Shown here in pieces: positions 8,849 through 18,216 of a stretch of DNA of 47,852 bases (its first letter is position 1; the number at the start of each line of letters is the position of its first letter). The notes beneath the pieces were generated by a model that was not told the DNA's origin, ran no database searches, and worked only from the letters and a program-made list of their open reading frames with translations. Source of the DNA: Deltaproteobacteria bacterium (GTDB taxonomy: Bacteria > Desulfobacterota > Desulfobacteria > Desulfobacterales > SURF-15); NCBI GenBank assembly GCA_019309565.1, contig JAFDFZ010000030.1, positions 1 to 47,852 of the forward strand, given 5' to 3'. The position numbers and the translations under genes were made by a program.

Positions 8849-10870
8849 TCATTTCATGATCTCTTCCAGTGGGATTCCCACTTCGGGAAAGTACCAGCTT
8901 TTTTCGTACATTTTTATTTTGCCCTCTTTGATTTCGCTCATCTCTTCCTTTTTCTTGAGGTAAACATCCGCTGCTTCTGTTTTATTTTTTATCACACGCG
9001 GTGATAAAAACACAAACAGGTTGGTCTTCTCTGCGGCCTGGGTGCGTTGACGGAAAAGCCAACCCAGCCCCGGTATGTTTCCGAGACAGGGAACGGCAGA
9101 ATCTCTCTGTGTGAAGGTTTCGTCGATCAATCCGCCGATCACCACCGTGCTTCCGTCTTCAACTACAACGGTGGTATCGATGGAACGTTTTAAGGTGGTG
9201 GGTCGAAAATCTGTCTCCTGAAGCTCTCTGGGGTCGGCCAGAGCGGTGAGCTCCTGGGAAATATTGAGGCGAACCTGTCGATCCTTGCTGATCTGCGGGG
9301 TGATTTTCAGCGTAAGCCCCACGTCTCTGTATTCAAATGAGGCAAACGTTTGGGCTGTGCCTTCAATCTGAGTGGATCGGGTTCGAAAGGGAACGTTTCT
9401 TCCGACGACAATCCGTGCCTCTTCATTGTCTGTGGTGAGAATTTGTGGAGTGGACAGGATGTGAACGTCTCTGTCCGATTCAAAAGCCGATGCGATCGCA
9501 GCCACATTCGGTACCGTGATTGTTCCACCGGAAGTTACAATATCGATGGCACCGCTTATAACCCCCAACGCAAAGCCCCCGCCTCCCGGTTCTAATATCG
9601 TATTTTCGTCTATGTTATCGGAACCTCCGGAGAAAGCACCACCGCCTGTGGTCGTCGCATCTTGGATATTTGTCTGCCCCAGAGCTCGCCATCGAACACC
9701 GATCTGAAACCCTTTTTCAACGCTCACTTCCATGATCAACGATTCGATGTATACCATTGCTCTGGGAATATCCAGCTGTTTGATAATATCCTCTAGAACC
9801 TGGTAATCATCTTTTCCTGCCATGATGATCAGGCTGTTGGTGGCCTTATCTGCTGTAATGCTAACCTCGCCGGCAACAACTGACGGTTTTTTTCCTTTAC
9901 CCCTTTCAACAGTTTTGGTCGGCAAACTTTGCAACACTTTTGCCAGTTCTTCGGCATTTGCATGTTCAAGATAATAGACCCGGATTTTCTCTTTACCGCG
10001 CGGGGTCTTTCTGTCCAGTAAACCAATTAACCGCTTTACCCGATGAGTATCCTGTTCGCTGGCAAGCAGTATGATCGTGTTGGTACGCTCATCGGCCACA
10101 AATCGGAGCGCTATATCCGGTTCTCCTTTTCGCGGTGTTCGTCTTTGCCTGAAAATATCGCTCATTAGCTTCGCAAATTTCGTAGCGTCCGCATATTCCA
10201 GGGGGATCACGGAAAGTTCAAGCCCGATTTTCGCTACATCAATAATCTCAATGATCCTGAGCAGTCGTTGAACGTTTGAATAAACATCTGTTAGAATCAA
10301 CATATTCGTCGGCGGATAAGATAAGATGACGCTGTTTTTTGAGACCAGTGGAGCAAACAGCCGCTTGATTTCGTTGGGATTGGCATATCTTAAGGGAATG
10401 AGCTGAGTGACGACCCTGTCTTCGCCCGAAATCGCCTCTTTACGCAACTTCGTCTCTATGCTTTTCGTTCGAGCATCCGGTGCAGGCACGATTTTGGTGA
10501 CTTTCCCGGCCTCAACCGTGGTGTATCCATGAACCTCAAGAACCGATTCAAAAACCTTATAAGCCTCTTCGAGGGAAATTTTGGATGGAGAAATAATGGT
10601 GACTTTTCCCCTCACACGCTGGTCGATAATGAAATTCCTACCCGTCAATTCACTAATAAACTTAATGAAAACAACAATATCAACATTGTTGAAATCAATC
10701 GTAATATACCGCTCCGACTTCAGATTTCTTAAAGAAGAACGCTTTATTCTCTCTTTTGCCTGTGATTCCTGTGCCGATACCATCTGCCCTATGAGAAATA
10801 TTGCAAGCAGCAGGGCGAGGCTAAAAAACTTGATACAGGGGGCTGTTCCGGGGTAACCGCATCGTTTCAT
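8849..10870 (-). CDS. gspD: Type II secretion system secretin GspD
   Basis: The outer-membrane secretin channel of the T2SS, about 673 residues. A signal peptide (KFFSLALLLAIFLIGQMVSAQ) is followed by the N0 domain (ITIDFNNVDIVVFIKFISEL), the N1-N3 repeats (VIPLEYADATKFAKLMSDIF, VYYLEHANAEELAKVLQSLP), a Gly/Ser-rich loop, and the C-terminal secretin barrel (VVEDGSTVVIGGLIDE, VPCLGNIPGLGWLFRQRT, LFVFLSPRVIKN). The frame is open to 11071, but the ATG at 10870 is preferred because it starts directly before the signal peptide; its ribosome binding site is weak. A start overlapping the gspC end cannot be excluded. Confidence 0.95.
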   Translation of the reverse strand: MKRCGYPGTAPCIKFFSLALLLAIFLIGQMVSAQESQAKERIKRSSLRNLKSERYITIDFNNVDIVVFIKFISELTGRNFIIDQRVRGKVTIISPSKISLEEAYKVFESVLEVHGYTTVEAGKVTKIVPAPDARTKSIETKLRKEAISGEDRVVTQLIPLRYANPNEIKRLFAPLVSKNSVILSYPPTNMLILTDVYSNVQRLLRIIEIIDVAKIGLELSVIPLEYADATKFAKLMSDIFRQRRTPRKGEPDIALRFVADERTNTIILLASEQDTHRVKRLIGLLDRKTPRGKEKIRVYYLEHANAEELAKVLQSLPTKTVERGKGKKPSVVAGEVSITADKATNSLIIMAGKDDYQVLEDIIKQLDIPRAMVYIESLIMEVSVEKGFQIGVRWRALGQTNIQDATTTGGGAFSGGSDNIDENTILEPGGGGFALGVISGAIDIVTSGGTITVPNVAAIASAFESDRDVHILSTPQILTTDNEEARIVVGRNVPFRTRSTQIEGTAQTFASFEYRDVGLTLKITPQISKDRQVRLNISQELTALADPRELQETDFRPTTLKRSIDTTVVVEDGSTVVIGGLIDETFTQRDSAVPCLGNIPGLGWLFRQRTQAAEKTNLFVFLSPRVIKNKTEAADVYLKKKEEMSEIKEGKIKMYEKSWYFPEVGIPLEEIMK

Positions 10871-10919
10871 TCGTCTTTTGCGTTTTGTCAATGAAAAAAA
10901 TGCTAAGGGATTACCAACA

Positions 10920-11771
10920 CTATTCAATTGTGTAATTAATTGTTTGAACACGACCTCTCCGTTTAATTTGAATAGTTGTTGAAGTAGCAGATTCCAGGTT
11001 CTTGTAAAATTCAAAGGCTTCATCCACGGATTGAATATCCTTCTCATCGACTCCAATAAGAATATCTCCATTTCTAAGACCCATTTTGCGAAAAATGGAA
11101 TTTGGCCGAATACCGGTTAAGAGAAGACCGTTAGGCCTTCCGGCTCTGAGGAAAGGGCGAATATTGACCTGTTTCATAAGGGCGTCTCTGTCCCTTAATG
11201 CTTCTATAATATCACCTCGTTTTAGAATGATATTTCGTGGGGGAAGCGATTGTGGTCTCCTGGGTGCTGAAGCCGCTCGCTTAGGTGTGATGCTACGACT
11301 TTGTATTTTTTCCATTTCAAGGATTTCGTCTTTGCCCCCCACATCCAATATGACCTTTTCCCTTAATATCATCTTTACCATCGCATTTTGAATGGTATCC
11401 CCTTCGCGGTACAGATTTTGCTTCCTTCCCCTTGCTTCTTCAATAACTGCAAACGATTCCCCGTCAGCACCTGTCACGGTTCCCCAAAGTTTTACTTTCA
11501 AGTTTGTCTGCTTCAAGCTCTCAATGGCAACGGATCCTGGTTTAGAAGGTATTTCAACCTTCAAGTTAAAAAGATTCCGATCCGTAATCGGTCGATAATG
11601 AGAACGCGGTGGTATCGTCTTTATTTCAAAAGAGATGTTTTTTTGAGGAGATGTCCATAATCTCGTACCAGGATTTAATTTTGTGGAAGCGACCTTATAG
11701 AATGCCTCTACGCTTAAATATATAAACGATGTAATCAGTACGGTATTTAGGATGAAAAATAATCGTCTCAT
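10920..11771 (-). CDS. gspC: Type II secretion system protein GspC
   Basis: A 283-residue bitopic inner-membrane protein that connects the inner-membrane platform to the secretin. One transmembrane helix (residues 3-25) is followed by the homology region (RPITDRNLFNLKVEIP ... LKVKLWGTVTGADGESFAVI, ~60-120), a Pro/Arg-rich linker, and a C-terminal PDZ domain (ILKRGDIIEAL to the end, with GIRPNSIFRKMGLRNGDILI and VDEKDIQSVDEAFEFYKNL). The PDZ form is the classic GspC rather than the coiled-coil form. It lies 13 bases downstream of gspN. Confidence 0.93.
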   Translation of the reverse strand: MRRLFFILNTVLITSFIYLSVEAFYKVASTKLNPGTRLWTSPQKNISFEIKTIPPRSHYRPITDRNLFNLKVEIPSKPGSVAIESLKQTNLKVKLWGTVTGADGESFAVIEEARGRKQNLYREGDTIQNAMVKMILREKVILDVGGKDEILEMEKIQSRSITPKRAASAPRRPQSLPPRNIILKRGDIIEALRDRDALMKQVNIRPFLRAGRPNGLLLTGIRPNSIFRKMGLRNGDILIGVDEKDIQSVDEAFEFYKNLESATSTTIQIKRRGRVQTINYTIE

Positions 11772-11784
11772 ATCTTTTTAATGT

Positions 11785-12651
11785 TCAATTAAATACCACA
11801 TTGGGGCTTTTTAAAGCTCCATCTATCCTGAAGAAAAGATCCATTCTGTCTGAGCCCTTTTTAGAAAATCGACTATTTCCATATTCCTTTTCAAGAACCG
11901 CAAGAAACTCACTGCTCGGATTAAGGGTTCCGGTTAGATTTAAGGTACTGGCCTGTGGTGGATAACGCAGAGTAATGATGCCCGATAGTCTTCCACTACC
12001 CTGTGGTCCTTTCAACATGCAATTTTTAATCTGAAATCGATTGTTATCGATCACAACCTCAGCAGTAATTTGGTTGATTACTAAGATCTCTGAGCCGAGA
12101 AAGGGGGTTGTAGATTTCAGTTTGCAACCGGATACAGAAAACTTTGTGTTGAAACGCCCTCTGCGACCAACCCTATCTCGATAAATCACGCGACCGTCAC
12201 AAGTCCCTGATATATCGGCCTCAAATAGCGACTGCACAATCGGTATTTTTTCCAACTGTATGCCAAACAGATTTGCATCAATATAGATCTGGTGTGCGGG
12301 TTTGTTTTCGGAAAGAGATAGAGTACCTTTTAACTTGCCTCCGTATGTGATGCCAGATAAATTGTAGATGGTTTTCTGTCCAAAAAACGACTTAAGTTGT
12401 GGAACAGCTTTGAGTTTTTGAGCAAAGAACAAAGTCCGGTCACCATGATGCAAGCGAATATCAATTTGAATTCCCGGAGGAAATACTGGCTTTATGTGAT
12501 CCATTGTAATCCGAAGATCAGGATGAACCCTATTTGCATGTGTAACCAGGTATGTTTTAACTGCCTCAGAAGGAAAGTTCCAATAAAGGAAAAACACCGT
12601 AGCAGACAGCACATAGATTAAATAAAAAAATCGTATTCCTGTTCTGTTCAT
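11785..12651 (-). CDS. gspN: Type II secretion system protein GspN
   Basis: A 288-residue protein with one N-terminal transmembrane helix (FFYLIYVLSATVFFLYWNFP) and a long periplasmic part rich in beta strands. The middle and C-terminal repeats (YGGKLKGTLSLSENKPAHQI, DISGTCDGRVIYRDRVGRRG, KGPQGSGRLSGIITLRYP) match the GspN/AsmA-like fold seen in deltaproteobacterial T2SS loci. The exact function of GspN is not settled in the family; it is dispensable in many systems. The assignment rests on fold-like pattern plus a position between gspM and gspC, so it is somewhat less certain than its neighbours. Confidence 0.75.
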   Translation of the reverse strand: MNRTGIRFFYLIYVLSATVFFLYWNFPSEAVKTYLVTHANRVHPDLRITMDHIKPVFPPGIQIDIRLHHGDRTLFFAQKLKAVPQLKSFFGQKTIYNLSGITYGGKLKGTLSLSENKPAHQIYIDANLFGIQLEKIPIVQSLFEADISGTCDGRVIYRDRVGRRGRFNTKFSVSGCKLKSTTPFLGSEILVINQITAEVVIDNNRFQIKNCMLKGPQGSGRLSGIITLRYPPQASTLNLTGTLNPSSEFLAVLEKEYGNSRFSKKGSDRMDLFFRIDGALKSPNVVFN

Positions 12652-12680
12652 GCGTCGAAGGTTATCCTCACCATCGGCTG

Positions 12681-13220
12681 CTAAATTTCAAGGGTCTCAA
12701 CCTGAAGAGTAGCGTCGATGGAGCCTTGTTTTTTGCCCTTTTTTACAAACAATGCCCTTTTTATGATTACCATGTTTTCAGAGGTTTCAACTCGATAAAG
12801 ATAGTCGGTCAGTTTGGATAGCGCCACCGACTGAAGTTTCATCTCTATGGTAGATATCTTAAATCCGCCATTTTTTTGAACTGTGTTAGAGGGTTTCATA
12901 TAAGCGATATTATCTTTAACCCCGGTATCTCTTGCAAGTTTGTCAAGGAAAGAGAAAAGGGTAAACCCCTTTTCTCTGCGCTTAAATCTTTGCTTCAGGT
13001 ATTCGGATTGTCCTGTAATCCGTTGGTATTCGGATTGAAGAAGCTGCATGTCAGAAAGTATCTTTATTTTGACCTGCAGAGCTCTTTTCAGATGCGCTCT
13101 TTTATCCAGAACCGGAAACAGAACAAATTGAATAAAAACAAACAGGCACACCGCTCCGCATGCTGAGTAAATACCGTATCTTTCTCTTCTATTTAGCTTT
13201 CTTAGCATCAGTAACGACAC
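12681..13220 (-). CDS. gspM: Type II secretion system protein GspM (PilO-like)
   Basis: A 179-residue bitopic protein: a short cytoplasmic Arg-rich start (RKLNRRERYG), a transmembrane helix (~16-35, YSACGAVCLFVFIQFVLFPV), a coiled coil (~38-75) and a small ferredoxin-like periplasmic domain (LFSFLDKLARDTGV, KLQSVALSKLTDYLYRVETS). This matches GspM, the partner of GspL in the inner-membrane platform. The listed start is a GTG; an ATG four codons later (13208) is an equally good choice. The gene starts 11 bases after gspL ends. Confidence 0.85.
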   Translation of the reverse strand: MSLLMLRKLNRRERYGIYSACGAVCLFVFIQFVLFPVLDKRAHLKRALQVKIKILSDMQLLQSEYQRITGQSEYLKQRFKRREKGFTLFSFLDKLARDTGVKDNIAYMKPSNTVQKNGGFKISTIEMKLQSVALSKLTDYLYRVETSENMVIIKRALFVKKGKKQGSIDATLQVETLEI

Positions 13221-13231
13221 TTACACCACCA

Positions 13232-14686
13232 TTATCGATCTGCTTTTATCAGATCCACCTTTATTTTGAACCGGACACGATTCTCGGCTCTATCCACATT
13301 AGCGGAACTGATAGTTACCTTTTCAAAGACGCTAACCTTTTTAAGCCTGTTTTTTACATCATCCACAGTATTAAACGTATCAGTTGTTCCTGAAATCAGC
13401 AAAGTCTCGGGATTAATAACAAGCTGTGTAAACTCAACATCCGTGGTCTTTGGAATCTGCCTGCTGATGTGGTTCAAGACGTCAATCACAAGTGGCTTTT
13501 TTACAAACAATTCAGGGAACATCGCAGTCGCTTCGAATGCCTTCATTTTTTCACGCATCTGATGCAGGGGATCTACAACTCTTTTAACATCTGGAAATGT
13601 CGAACGAAATAGATCGGTTGTTTGCTGATCAATTTGGTTTACCTGTTTTTGCAAGGCATGTGTTTCAAAAAAGATATTAAACAAAGCTAACATCATGACC
13701 AGACCTGCAATAATACCCGCTTGAAGTATGGGTTTACCATGTTCTATCCAGTATTGTTTTGCATCAAAGCGTGCTTTTTGAAAATTAAACGCATCACCGC
13801 CCATTATTTCCATATGAGCCAGCGCCATCGCATTGTCCATTTTGGATGGTAGCCAGGCTCTTTTCATATGGTTTTTAAGCCGGAATCCTGAGCCTTTTAC
13901 TAGATCGGATGGTTTTACAGGAATGCCAAGGATTCTGGACATCTCGGTTGTAATATCCTTGCCTATCAGGTTGTTTCCCGTAATCAGCATTTTTTCCGGC
14001 TGGTAATCGAGTTTGAAGATTTCTTTAAAAGATAAAAGCGTCTGCAGGATACTTCTGCAGAGGCATTTCACAGTCGAATCACCTGTATTCATTATTAACA
14101 ATGGTCGAATCAGGCAAATATGGCGATTTGCGACGATAAACAGTGTGCTTTTCTTGCCTATGTTCAGGATGAGACCATTGCCCGGAAAATCATCCATTTT
14201 GGAAAGATAGTTTGCAGCGGGAAAGCCTCCGACAGTTATGAGTTCAGGACGAATGTTAAAATCGCCTAACATTTCAAGATAGTTTTCAAGACGTTTCTTT
14301 TCGATACATGCCGCAATAATATCGGTATGTTCAGCGTTTTCCGACAATCTGACCGTAATGAAATCGATGCTCAGATTTTCAATGGACACCGGCAAGGTGG
14401 TTTCAAGCTCAAATGGAAGAACTTGCCGGATCTTCTTGAGGTTCTTAAAGGGGACAGTAATATTCCGAAATGACATCTGTTCAGCAGGAAAAGATACTAC
14501 ACATGTTGATCCTTCTATTTTTATTTCTTGAATAATTGTTTCAAATGCACTCCTGATACTGTCTGGCGAGCCGGTTATCGGAACATGGAGATACGCCTCG
14601 ATGCTGTTTCCTTTAAAGCTGCTGGTTGCTAAAACTGCAGACACGGCATCTTCCCGGATATCCAGTGCAAATATTTTCCTGCCCAT
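13232..14686 (-). CDS. gspL: GspL/PilM-PilN-like T2SS platform protein
   Basis: A 484-residue protein with two parts. The cytoplasmic N-terminal ~310 residues have a PilM/ASKHA actin-like fold (GRKIFALDIREDAVSAVL, VVSFPAEQMSFRNITVPF, LPFELETTLPV, GGFPAANYL, ILNIGKKSTLFIV). A transmembrane helix (~335-352, LQAGIIAGLVMMLALFNIFF) is followed by a periplasmic PilN-like coiled coil and a ferredoxin-like domain (VIDVLNHISRQIPKTTDVEF). The GspL of the T2SS corresponds to a PilM-PilN fusion, so this is the usual state, although the N-part is unusually PilM-like. The ATG has AAAGGA upstream. It is the first gene of the L-M-N-C-D-E run. Confidence 0.9.
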   Translation of the reverse strand: MGRKIFALDIREDAVSAVLATSSFKGNSIEAYLHVPITGSPDSIRSAFETIIQEIKIEGSTCVVSFPAEQMSFRNITVPFKNLKKIRQVLPFELETTLPVSIENLSIDFITVRLSENAEHTDIIAACIEKKRLENYLEMLGDFNIRPELITVGGFPAANYLSKMDDFPGNGLILNIGKKSTLFIVANRHICLIRPLLIMNTGDSTVKCLCRSILQTLLSFKEIFKLDYQPEKMLITGNNLIGKDITTEMSRILGIPVKPSDLVKGSGFRLKNHMKRAWLPSKMDNAMALAHMEIMGGDAFNFQKARFDAKQYWIEHGKPILQAGIIAGLVMMLALFNIFFETHALQKQVNQIDQQTTDLFRSTFPDVKRVVDPLHQMREKMKAFEATAMFPELFVKKPLVIDVLNHISRQIPKTTDVEFTQLVINPETLLISGTTDTFNTVDDVKNRLKKVSVFEKVTISSANVDRAENRVRFKIKVDLIKADR

Positions 14687-14732
14687 GATAATATCCTTTA
14701 TTAAACGCTCACCACATCCTTAACATTACACA

Positions 14733-14751
14733 TGATATACTGGGTATATGA
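14733..14751. promoter_or_regulatory. Inverted repeat upstream of gspL
   Basis: GATATAC-TGG-GTATATGA is close to a perfect palindrome and lies about 47-65 bases before the gspL start, where an operator or promoter would be expected. The 212-base gap between gspK and gspL suggests that gspL-M-N-C-D-E can have its own promoter. I see no convincing -35/-10 pair, so this is only a candidate site. Confidence 0.25.
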
Positions 14752-14769
14752 TACCTTTCTTATCTTTTT

Positions 14770-14875
14770 ACCCCGTAGTTGCATAAAACGATGATGCAAA
14801 TCTATCATTTTGCCATGAATTATCGGCGTTTATCTCTGTTATTCCTTTCATTCTTGAATTCACAAATGGCAAAAT
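14770..14875. repeat. Half-copy of the ACCCCGTTGTTG element, with an inner inverted repeat
   Basis: ACCCCGTAGTTGCATAAAAC at 14770-14789 is the reverse complement of the right terminus of the ~98-bp elements described at 22.4, 33.7 and 36.7 kb. The other terminus is not recognisable ~98 bp away. Instead a perfect 10-base inverted repeat (ATTTTGCCAT at 14807-14816, ATGGCAAAAT at 14866-14875) fills the gap between gspK and gspL. It is probably a decayed copy. Confidence 0.45.
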
Positions 14876-14898
14876 CCAAAAATAATTTCAATTATAGC

Positions 14899-15987
14899 CT
14901 ACTCCGATTCCGATTCCCAGCTCAATACGCGACATATCCATTTGCCGGTTTCTTTATGTTGTGTTCTTAGCACGACTGCGGTTACTTTCATTTTCATATC
15001 GTTTAAGGTTGCAGAGGCGACAATCCTGAATATGTCGCTGCTAAGAGTGATAAGTGCCGGGTCTATCTCGATATCACCTAAACCGGGCACATTCCGGTAC
15101 CACGTAGGACTGGACAGATCATGGCTATAGCTGTCACCATCCTTTTCATTTCTAAAGTCGACCATAGCCTGAGCAAGGTCATCGGCACCGTAAGGTAAAA
15201 GCGCAATGAGCACAGGAAGCTCAGCTGTGTTAATATTGATCTTTCCCAACCATCGGATATTGTCCGAGTCAGCGGAAGGCTGGATCCCATAAACGGTAAT
15301 ATGCTCAATAAGTCCTGATCTGCCTTTGTCGCCATACAGAAGCTCAGGGGTGATGCCCTTTATGCGGGTTAGCTCGCCCGGATGTTTAATTGGGCCGTTT
15401 CTGCTGGAATAGGGTGGAGCCAAATCCTGATAATATTCTGATTCGGCTCCGCTTAATCCTGTGATAGCATCGTCATCTCCGGAATCTATCCAGTCTTTCA
15501 GAGAGTTGATAATCGTAGGCGGATCGATTTCATTCAGCGTTTCATACCGGGTTTTGTACCACTCCAGTAATCGTTCCCACATCAGCCGCTGGGGTTCATT
15601 AAACTGGCGGCCCCCCTCCCCTGTTACCAATGCATTTACCTGAATGCGCATAAGTTCATCCTTTATGCGCAAGGAGATATTTCCATCTTCAAAGGGTATT
15701 CCTTTCAGCAGTTCATCTATTTTTTCTGGGTTCGCCCAGTCTTCCTGAATAGAGTCTATGGTAGATATCTCTTTATCGTGTACCAGCATTGCCATGGCAG
15801 CATTGATGCCGGCAGCAGTCATCTGTGTCAAGGTGACCTGATCACGGGTATATGCAGTAGCAACCACTGCAGAACGCACTTGGCGATTTAGTTCCAAGCA
15901 CACAGCAATGGAAAGAGTTGTAATCGTCACCGTAAGCAGAAGTGCAATACCCCGGTTGTTTTTCAACATTTTGCTATTCAACCACAC
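14899..15987 (-). CDS. gspK: Type II secretion system minor pseudopilin GspK
   Basis: A 362-residue large minor pseudopilin expected at the pseudopilus tip with GspI and GspJ. The leader KNNRG is followed by the hydrophobic helix IALLLTVTITTLSIAVCLEL; like many GspK proteins it lacks the usual Phe and Glu5 after the cleaved Gly. The body contains the SAM-like alpha domain typical of GspK (LLEWYKTRYETLNEIDPPTI, LKDWIDSGDDDAITGLSGAE, KHPGELTRIKGIT). The start listed is GTG at 15987, three bases after the gspJ stop; an ATG at 15969 would give a shorter leader (MLKNNRG) and may be the real start. Confidence 0.9.
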   Translation of the reverse strand: MWLNSKMLKNNRGIALLLTVTITTLSIAVCLELNRQVRSAVVATAYTRDQVTLTQMTAAGINAAMAMLVHDKEISTIDSIQEDWANPEKIDELLKGIPFEDGNISLRIKDELMRIQVNALVTGEGGRQFNEPQRLMWERLLEWYKTRYETLNEIDPPTIINSLKDWIDSGDDDAITGLSGAESEYYQDLAPPYSSRNGPIKHPGELTRIKGITPELLYGDKGRSGLIEHITVYGIQPSADSDNIRWLGKININTAELPVLIALLPYGADDLAQAMVDFRNEKDGDSYSHDLSSPTWYRNVPGLGDIEIDPALITLSSDIFRIVASATLNDMKMKVTAVVLRTQHKETGKWICRVLSWESESE

Positions 15988-15990
15988 GCT

Positions 15991-16692
15991 TTAAGAAATT
16001 TTCTCTCGAAAAACAGGTAACAACACCTTGGTTTCAAAATATAGTGGCGATTCCGCATCCCCAAAAGTCAGCTGAATACCGATAACCCTGGGAGTTGAAT
16101 AATGATATCGACTATCCTCGGAGTCCCAGGTGTCGAATTCCTCTCCCTCAGCATCATAATATTTAAAGCGAAGGGATAGAACGTTTCTGCACAACACGGG
16201 ATCTTCTCCGTTTTCTTTGAAAGCAGGATAAGGATACAAATTGTCCCGACGCCTCAACACATGATCTTGATCTTTAGTTGTCTGGACATAATAGACAATC
16301 TCAGCAATCCCGTCATGCGAATCTTTGTTCAAGGGAAGATGAGAAAGTGATGTGAATCGAATTCTGCCAAAGATTCTATCGCCTGCCTCACTGGTGTCTC
16401 CCACGACCCGATAGGGATCCGGTGGATCATCAATATCCGGCGGTCTGTATTCCGGAAGGTGGGTAACATAAATATTATGGAAGTCAAGCCCCATACGATA
16501 AAGACAGTTCTTGCCCATTTCATATGCCACTGTACTCTTACTGATGGCTTCGGCATTTGAAAATATCGAATTATAAGAACCAAACACAATGGTGACGACA
16601 ATTGAAAATATAAAGATCGCAACCAGAATTTCCAGCAATGTAAAACCCAGGGGGTTTTTCAATTTGTAAATGGCCATTTTCGATTTATGCAT
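15991..16692 (-). CDS. gspJ: Type II secretion system minor pseudopilin GspJ
   Basis: A 233-residue pseudopilin precursor. The prepilin peptidase site is NPLG/FTLLEILVAIFIFS, with Glu at +5, followed by a beta-rich globular domain (IRFTSLSHLPLNKDSHDGIA, IVYYVQTTKDQDHVLRRRD, LSLRFKYYDAEGEEFDTWDS) that matches GspJ. It is cleaved and N-methylated by GspO, which is not encoded in this window. It forms the pseudopilus tip complex with GspI and GspK and lies directly upstream of gspK. Confidence 0.93.
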   Translation of the reverse strand: MHKSKMAIYKLKNPLGFTLLEILVAIFIFSIVVTIVFGSYNSIFSNAEAISKSTVAYEMGKNCLYRMGLDFHNIYVTHLPEYRPPDIDDPPDPYRVVGDTSEAGDRIFGRIRFTSLSHLPLNKDSHDGIAEIVYYVQTTKDQDHVLRRRDNLYPYPAFKENGEDPVLCRNVLSLRFKYYDAEGEEFDTWDSEDSRYHYSTPRVIGIQLTFGDAESPLYFETKVLLPVFREKIS

Positions 16693-16817
16693 TTAATGTT
16701 CCTGGTTACGTAGTTTTTGAAATTTTCAAGACCATTTTTCATTGATTCCGCAATTTCTGATTCCCACTTTCCAGCCCACTGGATCCTCAATTCCTCTATC
16801 TTCAACCTAATACCATA

Positions 16818-17219
16818 TCACTCATCAATCCTGATAAATCGGTACGTTCGAAGAAGGTAGAGGTTTTCATTATTTCCATCGGACACAGTGATATCGATTT
16901 TTTTTAAATCCTTCGCCGTCTCCCCGAGTATATCCGATTCGACATCTTCAACAGAAATCCGCCACCTGTACCCTGTAAAACCATCTCTGAAATCTCCCGA
17001 GTCCGATATCAGGTCCTCCGAAGATTTGGCCTCCGCCTCTGCCAGTACTTTCTGGGCCAGTAGCGGAGCAGATGTGAAAAATCGCACGCTATGACTCATG
17101 GATAAGGTCTGTGAATGCATCCTGAAGATGCTCACAAACACGATGGCAATAATCGAAACCGCTACCATGATTTCAAGAAGGGTGAATCCTGAATTGCCAA
17201 GGTCTTTTCTAGTCATCAA
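16818..17219 (-). CDS. gspI: Type II secretion system minor pseudopilin GspI
   Basis: A 133-residue pseudopilin with leader MMTRKDLGNSG/FTLLEIMVAVSIIAIVF, Glu at +5, and a short globular domain (SAPLLAQKVLAEAEAKSSED, GYRWRISVEDVESDI, LLRTYRF) typical of GspI. It overlaps the 3' end of gspH by 11 bases, so the two are coupled. A 125-base gap without a gene separates it from gspJ. Confidence 0.92.
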   Translation of the reverse strand: MMTRKDLGNSGFTLLEIMVAVSIIAIVFVSIFRMHSQTLSMSHSVRFFTSAPLLAQKVLAEAEAKSSEDLISDSGDFRDGFTGYRWRISVEDVESDILGETAKDLKKIDITVSDGNNENLYLLRTYRFIRIDE

Positions 17220-17718
17220 ATCCTGCGTATTTGTTGAAAATCCTTACATCTGAAAGAAACGGTTCAATTAAAAAAGTAATTAGACGGCCTTCTTCACCCT
17301 GCATGTGGATCAACGCTTTATCAGAGTAGCCTTGCGGATAGAAATAGATATCGGCCCGGGAAACCGATACTTTACCTTTCCATGGAAATTCAACATCTAA
17401 TACCTTGAGATCGTCCGGGAGCCTGAAACCATTTTTTTCTGCCTCAAGCATCATCTCTTCAGTCATAGATTCATTGGTAGCCCATAGTGTGTTGGTGTCA
17501 AAGCTCACATGCAAGGTATAAACTTTATGGTCACGAAGCGAGTTTTCTTTCAATGCCCTCACATACCCGACTATCCTGCGAGAGGTCTTTTTTATATTGT
17601 CAGTCAGCAGCGTGTTTGCGAATCGGGGGATAGAGAAAAAAAACATGATACTGATTAATGAGATAACGACAATCAGCTCGATGAGTGTGAATCCATTGTT
17701 TGATTTATAACGATTCAA
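17209..17718 (-). CDS. gspH: Type II secretion system minor pseudopilin GspH
   Basis: A 169-residue pseudopilin precursor: leader MNRYKSNNG/FTLIELIVVISLISIMFFFS with Glu at +5, then a GspH/FimT-like globular domain (KTSRRIVGYVRALKENSL, YTLHVSFDTNTLWATNES, DIYFYPQGYSDKALIHMQGE). The initiation codon is TTG, as no ATG is available before the leader; GAGG lies about 10 bases upstream. It lies 42 bases after gspG and overlaps gspI. Confidence 0.9.
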   Translation of the reverse strand: MNRYKSNNGFTLIELIVVISLISIMFFFSIPRFANTLLTDNIKKTSRRIVGYVRALKENSLRDHKVYTLHVSFDTNTLWATNESMTEEMMLEAEKNGFRLPDDLKVLDVEFPWKGKVSVSRADIYFYPQGYSDKALIHMQGEEGRLITFLIEPFLSDVRIFNKYAGFDD

Positions 17719-17760
17719 GCTTCAATTACCTCATTAGCTGAGGTTCTTTGTAGCCGACAA

Positions 17761-18216
17761 TTATTCAATTTCCCAGCTATTAATATCCTTATTTTTGCCT
17801 TCACCCCCTGGGACACCATCTGCCCCATAAGAGATAATATCGTATTCTGCATGAATACCTGGTGAAAGGTAGACAAAATCGTTACCCCATGGATCCTTGG
17901 GAATTTTTCCTTTTTCTAAATATCCCTCTTTACGCCATTTCTTTGGAATAATTCCAACCTCTGGCTTCTCAACCAATGCTTGAAGGCCTTGTTCAGTATC
18001 CGGATACATGCCGTTGTCAAGTTTATATAACTTAAGAGCTGTTTCCAGGGACTCGATTTGCATCTTTGCCTTTAGCCGTTTGGCCTCCTCCGGTCGGCCC
18101 ATGATCCGCGGCACAATAAGACCGGCAAGTATTCCAAGGATAACGATGACCACCATCAATTCGATCAACGTAAACCCACTGCAGTTTAATTTTCTATACA
18201 CAAACCCTATTTGCAT
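17761..18216 (-). CDS. gspG: Type II secretion system major pseudopilin GspG
   Basis: The major pseudopilin, about 151 residues. The cleavage site is [23 protein letters not shown], with Glu at +5. The mature domain has the family's conserved [39 protein letters not shown] and the Ca-binding loop [16 protein letters not shown]. The frame is open to 18264, but the ATG at 18216 has a GGGGG ribosome binding site and gives a normal short leader ([14 protein letters not shown]). It is the first gene of the gspG-H-I group. Confidence 0.97.
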   Translation of the reverse strand: MQIGFVYRKLNCSGFTLIELMVVIVILGILAGLIVPRIMGRPEEAKRLKAKMQIESLETALKLYKLDNGMYPDTEQGLQALVEKPEVGIIPKKWRKEGYLEKGKIPKDPWGNDFVYLSPGIHAEYDIISYGADGVPGGEGKNKDINSWEIE